Source of the DNA: Gammaproteobacteria bacterium
GTDB taxonomy: Bacteria; Pseudomonadota; Gammaproteobacteria; CAIRSR01
Length of the DNA: 34,776 bases
NCBI GenBank assembly: GCA_963575655.1
Contig: CAUYTY010000192.1
Span: 1-34,776, forward strand
Direction: 5' to 3'
The notes under the pieces are model-generated. The model made no database searches, had not been told where the DNA came from, and saw nothing but the letters and a program-made list of their open reading frames with translations. Below, one piece after another: positions 26,050 through 34,776 of the stretch. A program made the position numbers and the translations under genes. Numbering within the stretch: the first letter of the stretch is position 1; each line of letters opens with the position of its first letter.

Positions 26050-26455
26050 TTAATTTTCCTTTCTGTTTATGGAAGACAAAACGCTTATCTAAGTGATATT
26101 TCATCCAATAACCGATGGAAAGCCCCACAACGCCTCCCAGATAGCGCGCTGTTTTGGAGGCAAACCATAGATCAAAACCAAACTCGAAACTCCAGAAAAT
26201 CGTCGTAGTAAGAATCCCCATAAGAGTGTACAACGCAAAAACCTGCGTATCATGAGCAACACTCTTCGTTTGGAACTTGAAAATGTATTTCTTATCGAGG
26301 ACGTATTTCATCAGCAAACCTACGACGGTACCGAATACTACCGATAGAGTGACCGCATAACTCCCCGTATAGCAACGAGTCGCGATATCCTGACTACCGA
26401 TGTTTGCCGCAGTAGCAATTAATGCAAAAATTGAATAAAACAATGCGATCCGCAT
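26039..26455 (-). CDS. GtrA-like membrane protein (first)
   Basis: GtrA-family proteins are small four-helix membrane proteins that help move or hold polyprenyl-linked sugars; Rv3789 is the partner of the mycobacterial arabinose carrier genes. This 138-residue protein has four hydrophobic segments and the family's repeated helix-plus-basic motif, GLLMKYVLDKKYIFKF and later SIGYWMKYHLDKRFVFHK. It overlaps the start of the DprE1 homologue by 11 bp, so its stop and the next start are coupled. The role is inferred from the neighbours. Confidence 0.83.
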   Translation of the reverse strand: MRIALFYSIFALIATAANIGSQDIATRCYTGSYAVTLSVVFGTVVGLLMKYVLDKKYIFKFQTKSVAHDTQVFALYTLMGILTTTIFWSFEFGFDLWFASKTARYLGGVVGLSIGYWMKYHLDKRFVFHKQKGKLSVD

Positions 26456-26530
26456 AAGCTTGAAAGTTTTTTGTATTTGAATAACCCAACAAATTACGCA
26501 TTAAGATTGAAGCCGCAAATTAAGAATCAA

Positions 26531-27058
26531 TCACGAGGAATCATTGTTTGTCACCGCCTGTGTGGCGAAGGTGTAGTGTTTGTGGCCGAAAAAATTTACC
26601 ACCACTGACCCTGCCATCAGCATTGCGCCCGCGAGGTAGGGGACTAATTGGTGAGAGGTAACGAACTGCTTAAGAACCGCCATCAGTAACGGTAGCAGTA
26701 TCAAACTCATCAGCAGCGTACCACCATACACCACAAAGCTACGCAGATACTCTTTAAGAAAGTTACCCTTTGTTCTAAAAACTAGCAATTTGTGCCCGAT
26801 AAAAGCAACCGTGACCGATATTCCGGTACCCAATATAGTCGCCACCATAGCAGCCAGGTAGTCACTCGCGATGATTGGTGTCAACAAATATATTAATAGC
26901 GCATACATGCCATAACCAAATAATGTGTTCCACCCTCCGACAATCAGGTAGCGTATTACCTGACCAGGAGGTGCGTGATACGCAAGCTGCGCAAGAAGGT
27001 TTTTCAGAATCGTTCTCCTAGGCAATGTGCCACAATCCAAGACGAGCCACTTAGACAA
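26531..27058 (-). CDS. GtrA-like membrane protein (second)
   Basis: A second four-helix member with IRYLIVGGWNTLFGYGMYALL, typical of the GtrA N-terminus, and VVNFFGHKHYTFATQ at the end, typical of its C-terminus. The start is uncertain. The frame opens with TTG at 27058, but AGGAGA at 27012-27017 (minus strand) would point to a non-standard start codon a few bases further in (ATT or CTG), giving ~160 residues. It lies 75 bp upstream of the first GtrA-like gene on the same strand, probably the first gene of the dprE operon. Two GtrA-like genes in one arabinose-type operon is a small oddity. Confidence 0.8.
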   Translation of the reverse strand: MSKWLVLDCGTLPRRTILKNLLAQLAYHAPPGQVIRYLIVGGWNTLFGYGMYALLIYLLTPIIASDYLAAMVATILGTGISVTVAFIGHKLLVFRTKGNFLKEYLRSFVVYGGTLLMSLILLPLLMAVLKQFVTSHQLVPYLAGAMLMAGSVVVNFFGHKHYTFATQAVTNNDSS

Positions 27059-27351
27059 CTCCCAACAAATAATGCGGATTCAAACTCGAAATGCAACTCT
27101 TGAATTAACAGTTGATTGAGTGTTCAAGGTACACTAGTTTCTGTATCAGATGAATCCCCGCGATGTCAAGGGACCGTGGAATAAATACAGTTGTATCTTT
27201 GGTATCACGTTACTCAAAATTATCAACACTTTCTTTTGAGGCGCCATAATTCTGAGAATTTTCGTTGTAACCTATGATGGGTTCAATGTAAGGTGCCTCC
27301 CCAAACTCAAACATTGGCCACAGATTATCATCGCGAGACCATCGTCAATCA

Positions 27352-27716
27352 CCCCGGGCTAAAGCCCGGGGCTTGTGAAAGCAAGCCCGAGATTGACCAG
27401 CCTTAGTCCGAGAAATCGGACTACGTTGCAACGAAGTACAAGACTCACCTTGGGGCGCTTCCTCAACTCCAAGCTCTGAAAGCAGCAGAAGCAGACACGC
27501 GACGGGTACGCACGAAACGGTCTGCTGCAAGGTTCGCAAGAATCGAAGCTGCGTTGCAACATTGGCGAGGGGAGCCACACCGTAAGGTGTGCGTCACTAG
27601 GCCCTTACGGGCTGACAGCCGGGAAAGACCGGCAACTTTAAAGATTTTGCTATCCAATGGGACGGCGAAAACCGTCCCCTTTCCTCCCCGCCCTCAAGGG
27701 CGAGGTTTCTCGGGGA
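27352..27716 (+). mobile_element. Hairpin-dense IS200/IS605-like remnant
   Basis: This stretch holds a row of near-perfect hairpins. They are CCCCGGGC-TAAA-GCCCGGGG (27352-27371), GCTTG/CAAGC (27371-27386), TAGTCCGA-GAAA-TCGGACTA (27404-27423), CACACC-GTAA-GGTGTG (27576-27591), GCCC-TTAC-GGGC (27601-27612), GCCGG/CCGGC (27618-27633), GGGACGG/CCGTCCC (27659-27678) and CGCCC-TCAA-GGGCG (27689-27702). The last one, followed by AGGTTTCTCGGGG, has the look of the right end of an IS200/IS605 element and of its TnpB guide RNA. No TnpA or TnpB frame survives. The boundaries and family are an inference from structure only. The sequence runs up to the start of the MFS gene. 27059-27351 shows no gene and should hold the dprE operon promoter. 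Confidence 0.4.
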
Positions 27717-27721
27717 CACTG

Positions 27722-28915
27722 ATGAAAGATCGTCGCATCCTTTATTTCACCACATTCCTCCGCGCTTTTGCCACGGGGGTATTGGGGGTGCTGTTGGGTT
27801 TGTATTTGGCCCGCCTCAATCTTAGCGTCGCCACCTTGGGGATAGTGCTTAGTATGGGGCTCCTCGGCGCGGTAGGGGCCGCACTATTGGTCACGATGAT
27901 GGGTGATCGCCTGGGACGACGCAGGGTATTAGTCGGGCTCGCCCTGTTAAATGCCGCAGGAACGGGAGGATTGGCCTTGGTAAGTGGGGCTGGAGCGTTG
28001 GTCGCATTAGCTTTCTTCGGCATGGTCAATGGGATGGGACGTGACCGGGGAGCAGCCCTGATTGTGGAGCAAGCAATACTCCCCGCTACGGCAAATGACA
28101 CCGAACGTACCCGAGTTTACGCCTGGTATAACGTCGTTCAGGATTTTGGCCATGCCCTGGGAGGATTGGCAGCGGCAGCACCAACCCTGATGCGGATGGC
28201 CTTTCACATCGAGGAATTGGATTCATTGCGCGTAATGGTGCTGATCTGCTCCGCCCTATCGCTGGTCGCTGGTATGGCCTACCTGCGCCTCTCCGCCAAC
28301 GTGGAGGTGATAGAACCACCTCACTGGCCACAGATCAGCCCCGCCAGCCGGCGGATCCTGACGCGAATATCCCAACTATTCGCCCTGGATAGCGTGGCGG
28401 GAGGTTTTCTGGGCAGCGCCTTACTCGCTTACTTCTTTTTCGAACGATTTGGGGTCTCGGAGGCAGCCGTAGCAACGCTATTTTTCGTGGCACGTCTAGC
28501 CAATGCTCTATCTCACCTGGGGGCTGCCTGGCTCGCGACGCGCATCGGTCTGGTGAAAACCATGGTCTTTACTCACATCCCATCGAGCCTGGTACTCGCC
28601 ACGGTCCCCTTTGCCCCGGATTTTCTCACTGCCGCTGCCCTGTTCCTGGTGCGGGAGTCCTTGGTAGAGATGGATGTACCTACCCGCCAATCCTACGTTA
28701 TGGCTATGGTACAACCTGAGGAGCGTACCTTCGCCTCCGGGGTAACCCACTTGGTTCGACTCGCAGGTTGGGCGGTGGGACCAGTCATGGCAGGCGCCGC
28801 CATGACCGGGTTGACCTTGGCCGCGCCCCTGGTCGTAGGGGCAACGCTAAAGGTGTCCTATGACCTACTGCTGTGGCAAGCCTTCCGCCATCTGTCTCCT
28901 CGGGAAGAGAAATAA
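27722..28915 (+). CDS. MFS transporter
   Basis: It is a 397-residue membrane protein with about twelve hydrophobic helices. The signature loop between helices 2 and 3, MMGDRLGRRRVL, identifies the major facilitator superfamily. The second half repeats it weakly (AAWLATRIGLVK). Substrate and direction cannot be told; drug or metabolite export is the usual annotation. I chose ATG 27722 (MKDRRILYFTTFL) because the in-frame extension to 27554 reads through the structured repeat region. No partner gene is adjacent. The last 15 bp of the repeat-like region may supply its 5' untranslated region. Confidence 0.88.
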   Translation: MKDRRILYFTTFLRAFATGVLGVLLGLYLARLNLSVATLGIVLSMGLLGAVGAALLVTMMGDRLGRRRVLVGLALLNAAGTGGLALVSGAGALVALAFFGMVNGMGRDRGAALIVEQAILPATANDTERTRVYAWYNVVQDFGHALGGLAAAAPTLMRMAFHIEELDSLRVMVLICSALSLVAGMAYLRLSANVEVIEPPHWPQISPASRRILTRISQLFALDSVAGGFLGSALLAYFFFERFGVSEAAVATLFFVARLANALSHLGAAWLATRIGLVKTMVFTHIPSSLVLATVPFAPDFLTAAALFLVRESLVEMDVPTRQSYVMAMVQPEERTFASGVTHLVRLAGWAVGPVMAGAAMTGLTLAAPLVVGATLKVSYDLLLWQAFRHLSPREEK

Positions 28916-29110
28916 AAACACCACCTTTCACCTTTAACCTGTTGACCCAACGACGCCCGTTTGCCATAGTGGCGCACCTGCAAAATTCTGGTAACTGGTT
29001 GATTTGACTAAACAGGTCTGTCTGAAAAGTCATTATTACTCAGCATATTAGGAAAGGTTTTGCAGATACCTAAACGCATCAGCAAAAACACATACGTTGG
29101 GAGTAATAAA

Positions 29111-29419
29111 ATGAGATACCGTTTAGCTGCACTACTTCCGTTGGCAATTTTGTCCTTCTTGTATGGTTGTGGTGCTGCCCCTCAGAATCCAGGAGAAAAA
29201 CCTGGTGAGACCCCGCCACGTCTCGTCAAGAACACAGAGGGAAAGGTCGCGTGGGATCACCCTGAATACTTTGGTCCGGTCCCGGCGGAGTTAAAATCCA
29301 AGGGGGATGGAATCTGCAAATCTGTGGGTGCCCGTGAAGCTACCGGGTATCACGCCAAGGCCACTGACTTAAATGGAAAGCTTCTTCTTGCTGGCGGTTA
29401 TTTTTGCGGTGCCAAGTAA
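29111..29419 (+). CDS. Small predicted lipoprotein, unknown function
   Basis: This 102-residue protein opens with MRYRLAALLPLAILSFLYGC, a lipoprotein signal peptide ending in lipobox LYGC with acylation expected at Cys20. A Pro/Gly-rich linker follows, then a compact domain with GDGICKSVGAREATGYH and a C-terminal GGYFCGAK; two cysteines here may pair in the periplasm. GGGAG lies 8 nt before ATG 29111, so this start is preferred over an in-frame one at 29060. I do not recognise the family. Confidence 0.7.
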   Translation: MRYRLAALLPLAILSFLYGCGAAPQNPGEKPGETPPRLVKNTEGKVAWDHPEYFGPVPAELKSKGDGICKSVGAREATGYHAKATDLNGKLLLAGGYFCGAK

Positions 29420-29433
29420 ATAATCAAAAGTCT

Positions 29434-29751
29434 TTAGAGCATTTTCGGGGAGTAGTTTGACGTACCCACGGCTATTCCCATAAGCAATCCAAATGCTGAA
29501 AGACTATACGAGCACCTTCTTGACCTCTTGCGCTGACAAAAACGGTAACCGAGATTCTTGTTATGACATCGTTTAGTCCGCTCGCCGAGATAACGTTGGT
29601 TAGTTCGTAGCCATTTAGCCTTTACCCAGTACTCCCCTGCCACGGGGAAGATGGAATAAGGGACCATCCACTGAAAACAATTCCTATTATCAATGTTATA
29701 CTGTGCATGGGCGCTGATTTTGTTTTTGTCTCTAATAATCGGAATTGCCAC
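29434..29751 (-). CDS. Doubtful 105-codon frame, GTG start
   Basis: The frame is open from a GTG at 29751. Its middle is rich in Arg/Lys/Cys (GERTKRCHNK, CQRKRSRRC) and the end is short and hydrophobic (LSAFGLLMGIAVG). There is no recognisable domain, no clear ribosome binding site and its codon pattern is unconvincing. The 29420-29897 gap otherwise shows no gene. It may equally be a pseudogene or chance. Confidence 0.2.
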   Translation of the reverse strand: MAIPIIRDKNKISAHAQYNIDNRNCFQWMVPYSIFPVAGEYWVKAKWLRTNQRYLGERTKRCHNKNLGYRFCQRKRSRRCSYSLSAFGLLMGIAVGTSNYSPKML

Positions 29752-29897
29752 TAATTAAACTTCAGCCCTCCGATGCCCTGGAATATTTTTTCGACTGGAG
29801 CACAAGTCACCATGGCTAGGTGGCAGATTAGGTTGTTAATCCACCTTTTAGAGGAAATAATTTTAGGCCATGCACAGTATATCTTCGAGACTATATA

Positions 29898-30701
29898 GTG
29901 AAGGTTGCAACCTGGAATGTAAATTCCCTGCGGGTGCGGCTACCCCAGGTATTGGATTGGCTCGCCACAGAGCGACCTGACATACTGGCCCTGCAGGAAA
30001 CTAAAATACCCGATCACGATTTCCCCGTAACAGAATTACAGGCGGCGGGTTACCATTCTCTCTACCGTGGCCAACCTACCTACAATGGGGTGGCCCTGTT
30101 GAGCCTCACACCACCGACTGAAACGCAGATGGACATTCCGGGATGGGACGACCCGCAACGCCGTGTCGTGGCGGCCAGTTACAGTGCCCCACACCTGTCT
30201 GGAGGGAAATTACGGGTACTGAACATTTACATTCCTAACGGCCAAGAGGTCGGTAGTGATAAATATGCCTATAAGTTGAATTGGCTTAACCGACTTACCG
30301 CTTGGTTGAAAGAAGAGTTAGCTACCCATCCCAATCTAGTAATGATGGGTGATTACAACATCGCCCCAGAGGATCGGGATGTTCATGACCCTGTCGGCTG
30401 GGAGGGTAGTATTGCGGTAAGTGTTCCAGAACGAGCAGCGTTTCGAGGCTTGTTGACGTTAGGGCTGAGCGATGCCTTTCGACTTTTCGAGCAGGAGGCC
30501 CGCAGTTTTAGCTGGTGGGACTATCGCTCCCAAGCCTTTCGCCGCAACTTGGGACTACGCATTGACCACATTTTATTGAGTCAACCGCTTACCACCTGTT
30601 GTACCACCTGCCACATCGACAAAGGTCCACGAAATTCGGGGCGCCCTTCAGACCATGCCCCAGTAATGGCTGAATTGAGTGATTCTCGGGTGACCAGTTA
30701 A
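29898..30701 (+). CDS. xth: Exodeoxyribonuclease III
   Basis: It is an apurinic/apyrimidinic endonuclease and 3'-exonuclease of base excision repair. The 267 residues have all the EEP-nuclease motifs: ATWNVNSLRVR, metal-binding Glu34 in LALQETKIPD, MGDYNIAPEDRDV with the Asp/Asn catalytic pair, GLRIDHILLS, and the final GRPSDHAPVMAEL with Asp-His. The start is GTG 29898; the preceding bases (ATATA) do not contain a good ribosome binding site. It is followed by cysC after a 49-bp gap. Confidence 0.95.
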   Translation: MKVATWNVNSLRVRLPQVLDWLATERPDILALQETKIPDHDFPVTELQAAGYHSLYRGQPTYNGVALLSLTPPTETQMDIPGWDDPQRRVVAASYSAPHLSGGKLRVLNIYIPNGQEVGSDKYAYKLNWLNRLTAWLKEELATHPNLVMMGDYNIAPEDRDVHDPVGWEGSIAVSVPERAAFRGLLTLGLSDAFRLFEQEARSFSWWDYRSQAFRRNLGLRIDHILLSQPLTTCCTTCHIDKGPRNSGRPSDHAPVMAELSDSRVTS

Positions 30702-30750
30702 CTTTTAATTTCCATAGTTCCCCAACCTAAATAACACAATGAGGTTTTGC

Positions 30751-31395
30751 ATGAAAGGCAATGCTTGGGACAAGGTCGATATCGTCCGTGCTACCAATAT
30801 CACCTGGCATGAAGGTCACGTAGGACGTACTCATCGCGAGCACTTGCTCAATCAACACGGCGCGACCTTATGGTTCACCGGATTATCGGGCTCGGGAAAA
30901 AGCACTGTTGCCTTTACCTTAGAACACCAGTTAGTGGCACGTGGCAATATGGCGTACGTATTGGACGGTGATAATGTTCGTCATGGACTCAACAAAAACT
31001 TAGGATTTTCTGCTGAGGATCGGGCCGAGAACATTCGTCGCATCGGCGAGGTAGCTAAGCTCTTTGCTGATACCGGCATCATCTCCATTACCAGCTTCAT
31101 TTCGCCCTATCGAACAGATCGTGCGATTGCGCGCACCATGCATGAGGCGGAAGGACTGCCTTTCTTGGAGATCTACCTATCTACTTCCATCAACATCTGC
31201 GAACAACGGGACCCCAAAGGCTTATACAAAAAGGCCCGTGCCGGGCAGCTCAAAAATTTTACGGGAATTGATGACCCCTACGAAATTCCTGAGGCCGCCG
31301 AGATTGTTCTGGATTCTAATCTGCTCACCCCCCCCGAGTGTGCCCGCCAGATCATCAATGAACTGGAACGTCGTGGAATCGTTCCCCCGAAATAA
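30751..31395 (+). CDS. cysC: Adenylylsulfate kinase
   Basis: CysC phosphorylates adenosine 5'-phosphosulfate at its 3' hydroxyl to make PAPS for sulfate activation or sulfation. Visible motifs are Walker A WFTGLSGSGKSTVA, DGDNVRHGLNKNLGFS, RAENIRRIGEVAKLFADTG, and the DPKGLYKKARAGQLKNFTG lid. I chose ATG 30751 because GAGG lies 7 nt before it; the ATG at 30739 has nothing comparable. The enzyme is a stand-alone kinase with no attached sulfurylase. No other sulfate genes are in the window. Confidence 0.95.
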   Translation: MKGNAWDKVDIVRATNITWHEGHVGRTHREHLLNQHGATLWFTGLSGSGKSTVAFTLEHQLVARGNMAYVLDGDNVRHGLNKNLGFSAEDRAENIRRIGEVAKLFADTGIISITSFISPYRTDRAIARTMHEAEGLPFLEIYLSTSINICEQRDPKGLYKKARAGQLKNFTGIDDPYEIPEAAEIVLDSNLLTPPECARQIINELERRGIVPPK

Positions 31396-31437
31396 TGTCC
31401 TGGTGTTGCTGAGGGCTAACGTTGGAATAACCGATAG

Positions 31438-31476
31438 TAATCGTCTACACCTCTCCCAAAGAGAGGTGGGCGATTA
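31438..31476. terminator. Inverted repeat in the cysC-secA gap
   Basis: TAATCG...ACCTCTC pairs with GAGAGGT...CGATTA with a few mismatches around a CCAAA loop. It lies 42 bp after the cysC stop. It could end the cysC transcript or be a small relic repeat; no T run follows. The rest of 31396-31765 shows no gene, and no SecM-like regulator precedes secA. Confidence 0.4.
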
Positions 31477-31765
31477 CCAGCGGTTTGTAATCATTCACTC
31501 CCCCTGGAAACGTAGACGTCACATCCCAGAAAAATATGAATCATTACAGCCGCTTAGCTACTCCCGCTCTTCTTTGTTAAGAGGTACAAAGGTCAAAACA
31601 AGGAATGTCTAAAGTGTTTATTCTCCCCTCGGAAAATGCATTGGATGGTTAATGTGTTTATATCCGTCCCGTGTTTTACCCATTTTCTGAGGATCGGGCG
31701 AAACGGTTACATGCCAACCGACCGCAATTCTTTAATTCTTGTCAAAGACTCCTAAAGACTCCGTT

Positions 31766-34501
31766 ATGGTGACCAAGCTTCTACGCAAAATCTTCGGCAG
31801 CCGCAATGAACGCGTTCTCCGCCGCATGGGTAAGGTAGTCCAGCGCATTAATGCCCTGGAACCACAGATGATGACCCTGTCTGACACCGACCTGCGCGCC
31901 AAAACTGCGGAATTCCGCAACCGACTCGCAATGGGGACGGCCCTGGATGATTTGTTGCCTGACGCCTTTGCCGTGGTGCGCGAGGCCTCCCGACGGGTAT
32001 TGGAGATGCGCCACTTCGATGTCCAGCTCATCGGTGGCATAGTTCTCCACGAAGGCCGTATCGCCGAGATGCGTACCGGCGAGGGTAAGACCTTGGTCGC
32101 CACCCTGCCGGTTTATCTCAATGCCTTGCCCGGCAAAGGCGTCCACGTGATTACGGTAAACGACTACCTAGCCCGACGCGATGCCGCTTGGATGGGTCAG
32201 GTCTATCAATTCTTGGGAATGACGGTAGGCGTCGTTACCTCTCACCAAGACCCGCAGGAAAAACGTGAGGCCTATGCCTCCGATATCACCTACGGCACCA
32301 ACAACGAATTTGGTTTCGACTATCTACGCGACAATATGGCCTTTACCATGACGGACAAGATGCAGCGTTCGCTGCACTATGCCATCGTGGACGAGGTAGA
32401 CTCCATCCTTATTGATGAGGCGCGCACCCCGCTGATTATTTCCGGGTCCTCCGAGGAGAGTTCGGAACTTTACGTACGAATGAATGACCTGGTCCCGCGT
32501 CTCAAGAAGCAGAAAGTCGAAGAGGGTCCCGGCGACTATTCTGTGGACGAAAAGGCACGGCAGGTTTTACTTACCGAAGAGGGCCATCAAAACGTCGAGG
32601 ACCTATTGACGAGAGAAGGAATTCTTCACGAGGGAGAAAGTCTCTACGATGCCACCAACATCTCCATCATGCATCACCTCTATGCCGCACTGCGTGCCCA
32701 TGTGCTGTTTCGTCGCGACGTGGATTATGTGGTGCAGAACGGTCAGGTGGTTATCGTAGATGAGTTCACAGGGCGCACCATGCCGGGACGACGTTGGTCG
32801 GAGGGATTGCATCAAGCGGTCGAGGCCAAGGAACGAGTATCCATCCAGGCCGAAAACCAGACACTGGCCTCGATTACTTTCCAGAATTATTTCCGCCTCT
32901 ACGAAAAACTCGCAGGTATGACCGGTACGGCAGATACCGAGTCCTATGAATTTCAGCAGATCTACGGGCTTGAAGTAATTATCATCCCCACCCACCAACC
33001 CATGATCCGCGATGACCGTGGTGATTTGATCTATATCACTACCAAAGAAAAATTTGCGGCGATCATCGACGACATCAAAGATTGTTCCCGCCGACAACAA
33101 CCGGTTTTAGTGGGCACCACCTCGATCGAAACCTCCGAATATCTATCAGGATTGCTGGAGGGCGAGGCCATTCCTCATCAAGTGCTCAATGCCAAGTATC
33201 ACGAGCGCGAAGCCCAGATCGTATCTCAGGCGGGTCGCCCCGGTAGCGTTACCATTGCCACCAATATGGCCGGTCGCGGTACCGATATCGTACTCGGGGG
33301 TAATTGGAAGGCCGAAATAGCCGCCTTGGAAACCCCCGATCCACATCTCGTGGAGAACATTAAAACCACCTGGCAGGAGCGTCATCGACAGGTCGTGACG
33401 GCGGGAGGGTTGCACATTATCGGTACCGAACGCCACGAATCTCGACGCATCGATAATCAATTGCGTGGTCGTTCGGGTCGTCAGGGTGACCCTGGTTCTA
33501 GCCGTTTCTACCTCTCCCTAGAAGATAATCTGATGCGGATCTTCGCATCCGACCGTCTCGGTGGGTTGATGCAGAAACTCGGTATGGAAACCGGCGAGGC
33601 GATTGAACACCCGTGGGTAAGCAAAGCCATCGAAAACGCCCAACGTAAGGTTGAAGCCCGCAACTTTGATATTCGAAAACAACTCCTAGAATATGACGAT
33701 GTCGCCAATGACCAACGCAAAGTAATCTACGAACAACGCAATGAGTTGATGATGACCGAGGACCTTACCGAAACGGTCCAGTCTCTTCGCGCTGATGTGA
33801 TCAACGAGATTATTGACCTCTATGTCCCCCCCCGCAGCATGGAGGAACAATGGAACATTCCGGGTTTAGTCGTAGCCTTGGAACGCGACTCTGCTATTAC
33901 CCTGCCGATCCAGGAATGGTTGGATCAAGAAACAACGCTGGGCGAAGCGAGGTTACGTGCGCAGATCCTGAAGGCTGCCGAAGATGCCTATGCCGCTAAA
34001 GAGGCATTGGCCGGATCAGCAGTGGTACGTCATTTCGAAAAGGCCATCGTGATGCAAGTTTTGGATACTCTATGGAAGGATCATCTGGCCGCCATGGATT
34101 ATCTACGCCAAGGTATCCACTTGCGAGGTTATGCCCAGAAAAATCCCAAACAGGAGTACAAACGCGAAGCCTTTGAGATGTTCCAGCAGATGCTCGAGCG
34201 TTTCAAACACGACGTAACTGGCATCCTGGCTCGTGTCCAGGTTCGTGCCGAAGAAGATGTTGCTGCCGTAGAGGCACGTCACCGAACAAATGTGAATTTA
34301 AATTTCCAACACGCCCCCGCCTTATCCATGACGGCTGATGCGGAAGAAGAGAAGGTAGAAGGCGGAAATCTCGAAAATACTTCTCTGCCTGCGGAGGTTC
34401 ACATCCCATTTGTCCGTCAGAGCCCCAAAGTTGGCCGCAATGAACCTTGCCCCTGTCGTTCGGGAAAGAAGTATAAAAATTGCCATGGGAAATTGAAATA
34501 A
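31766..34501 (+). CDS. secA: Preprotein translocase subunit SecA
   Basis: SecA is the ATPase motor that drives proteins through SecYEG. The 911-residue protein contains Walker A MRTGEGKT with Lys108 at the same number as in E. coli, which supports ATG 31766 ([16 protein letters not shown]). The DEAD-type box [20 protein letters not shown] and the second helicase half with [14 protein letters not shown] and [12 protein letters not shown] are also present. The C-terminal zinc site is [13 protein letters not shown] (Cys895, Cys897, Cys906, His907), needed for SecB and lipid contacts. A TTG at 31739 would add nine residues without support. Miniature elements lie just downstream. Confidence 0.98.
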   Translation: MVTKLLRKIFGSRNERVLRRMGKVVQRINALEPQMMTLSDTDLRAKTAEFRNRLAMGTALDDLLPDAFAVVREASRRVLEMRHFDVQLIGGIVLHEGRIAEMRTGEGKTLVATLPVYLNALPGKGVHVITVNDYLARRDAAWMGQVYQFLGMTVGVVTSHQDPQEKREAYASDITYGTNNEFGFDYLRDNMAFTMTDKMQRSLHYAIVDEVDSILIDEARTPLIISGSSEESSELYVRMNDLVPRLKKQKVEEGPGDYSVDEKARQVLLTEEGHQNVEDLLTREGILHEGESLYDATNISIMHHLYAALRAHVLFRRDVDYVVQNGQVVIVDEFTGRTMPGRRWSEGLHQAVEAKERVSIQAENQTLASITFQNYFRLYEKLAGMTGTADTESYEFQQIYGLEVIIIPTHQPMIRDDRGDLIYITTKEKFAAIIDDIKDCSRRQQPVLVGTTSIETSEYLSGLLEGEAIPHQVLNAKYHEREAQIVSQAGRPGSVTIATNMAGRGTDIVLGGNWKAEIAALETPDPHLVENIKTTWQERHRQVVTAGGLHIIGTERHESRRIDNQLRGRSGRQGDPGSSRFYLSLEDNLMRIFASDRLGGLMQKLGMETGEAIEHPWVSKAIENAQRKVEARNFDIRKQLLEYDDVANDQRKVIYEQRNELMMTEDLTETVQSLRADVINEIIDLYVPPRSMEEQWNIPGLVVALERDSAITLPIQEWLDQETTLGEARLRAQILKAAEDAYAAKEALAGSAVVRHFEKAIVMQVLDTLWKDHLAAMDYLRQGIHLRGYAQKNPKQEYKREAFEMFQQMLERFKHDVTGILARVQVRAEEDVAAVEARHRTNVNLNFQHAPALSMTADAEEEKVEGGNLENTSLPAEVHIPFVRQSPKVGRNEPCPCRSGKKYKNCHGKLK

Positions 34502-34589
34502 TCATTCGTGGTCGGCACTTCCATGTTTTGATAAACGTTGAGACTTTAACTCAATCTTCCATCATATAGGTGGTAACTGAGATTAAATA

Positions 34590-34678
34590 ACCCAAGTTGC
34601 TACCTATGCGGTGAGAAACGAAAAAACCCCTCTCTCCCCGGGAAAGGGGAGAAGAGCGCACTAGGTAGCAACTTGAGT
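34590..34678 (+). mobile_element. Miniature element copy E (89 bp)
   Basis: Left end ACCCAAGTTGCTACCTA, right end TAGGTAGCAACTTGAGT with one mismatch, flanked by TA at 34588-34589 and 34679-34680. The core resembles copy C in the opposite direction. It begins 88 bp after the secA stop. The preceding ATAGGTGGTAACTGAGATTA (34565-34584) looks like the decayed end of another copy. Confidence 0.85.
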
Positions 34679-34726
34679 TAAATAGATATCGCGAATTAGG
34701 CGGGTGGCCTGAGATCCAATAATGTA

Positions 34727-34776
34727 ACCCAAGTTGCCACCTACTTGCCCCCTCCCCAGCCCTCCCCGTAAACGGG
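34727..34776 (-). mobile_element. Miniature element copy F, cut by the window edge
   Basis: TA at 34725-34726 is followed by ACCCAAGTTGCCACCTACTTGC and the CCCTCCCCAGCCCTCCCC core. This matches the reverse complement of copy D at 20031, so it is the same subtype in opposite orientation. Its other end lies beyond the window. Confidence 0.8.

Noticed and set aside
31064-31612. 182-codon plus-strand frame overlapping cysC
   Set aside because: It is a +1 shadow of cysC that happens to continue through the gap.

Overview
The window is mostly one bacterial chromosome fragment of moderate GC. It is probably gammaproteobacterial: it carries RlmJ, TrmL, a zinc-type L31, a SecA whose Walker lysine falls at residue 108 as in E. 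coli, and FliI/FliJ. This affiliation comes from gene families only. The first ~1.96 kb is different: it is AT-rich and carries a protein with a Bacteroidetes-type T9SS sorting tail, a Gln-rich membrane protein and a truncated GIY-YIG/NUMOD3 nuclease. It joins the rest inside a repeat element, so it is either a foreign insert or an assembly chimera.

Positions 2193-7232 form a CRISPR-Cas locus: a CARF-HEPN protein with a DxTHG motif (Csx1/Csx2/TM1812-like), cas1, cas2, an AT-rich leader and an array of 27 repeats (37 nt). No Cas10, Cas6 or other effector is in the window, so interference would need genes elsewhere. The array shows its own polarity, because the seven leader-proximal repeats share a T that the other twenty lack. 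Several spacers read as antisense of coding or translation-start sequence, as expected for an RNA-targeting type III system. The oldest spacer (S26) is split by a 165-bp miniature inverted-repeat element flanked by TA duplications.

That element belongs to a family scattered through the window (1964, 7008, 17331, 20031, 34590, 34727). All copies share the terminus ACCCAAGTTGC(T/C)ACCTA and carry three different GC-rich palindromic cores. Decayed relatives may lie at 18531 and 19951.

Housekeeping genes follow. They are pyruvate phosphate dikinase, an HPP membrane protein, fliI-fliJ, rlmJ, an HDOD protein, a chemotaxis receptor without a sensor domain, trmL, a small RHH-like protein, dnaN, a SapC-family protein, and rpmE with a malic enzyme. 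Next comes a set resembling polyprenyl-phosphoryl-arabinose synthesis (UbiA, DprE2, DprE1, two GtrA-like proteins), which suggests arabinofuranose decoration of a surface polymer or protein. A hairpin-dense IS200/IS605-like remnant precedes an MFS transporter. After it come a small lipoprotein, exonuclease III, APS kinase (cysC) and secA. The right edge holds two more miniature elements.
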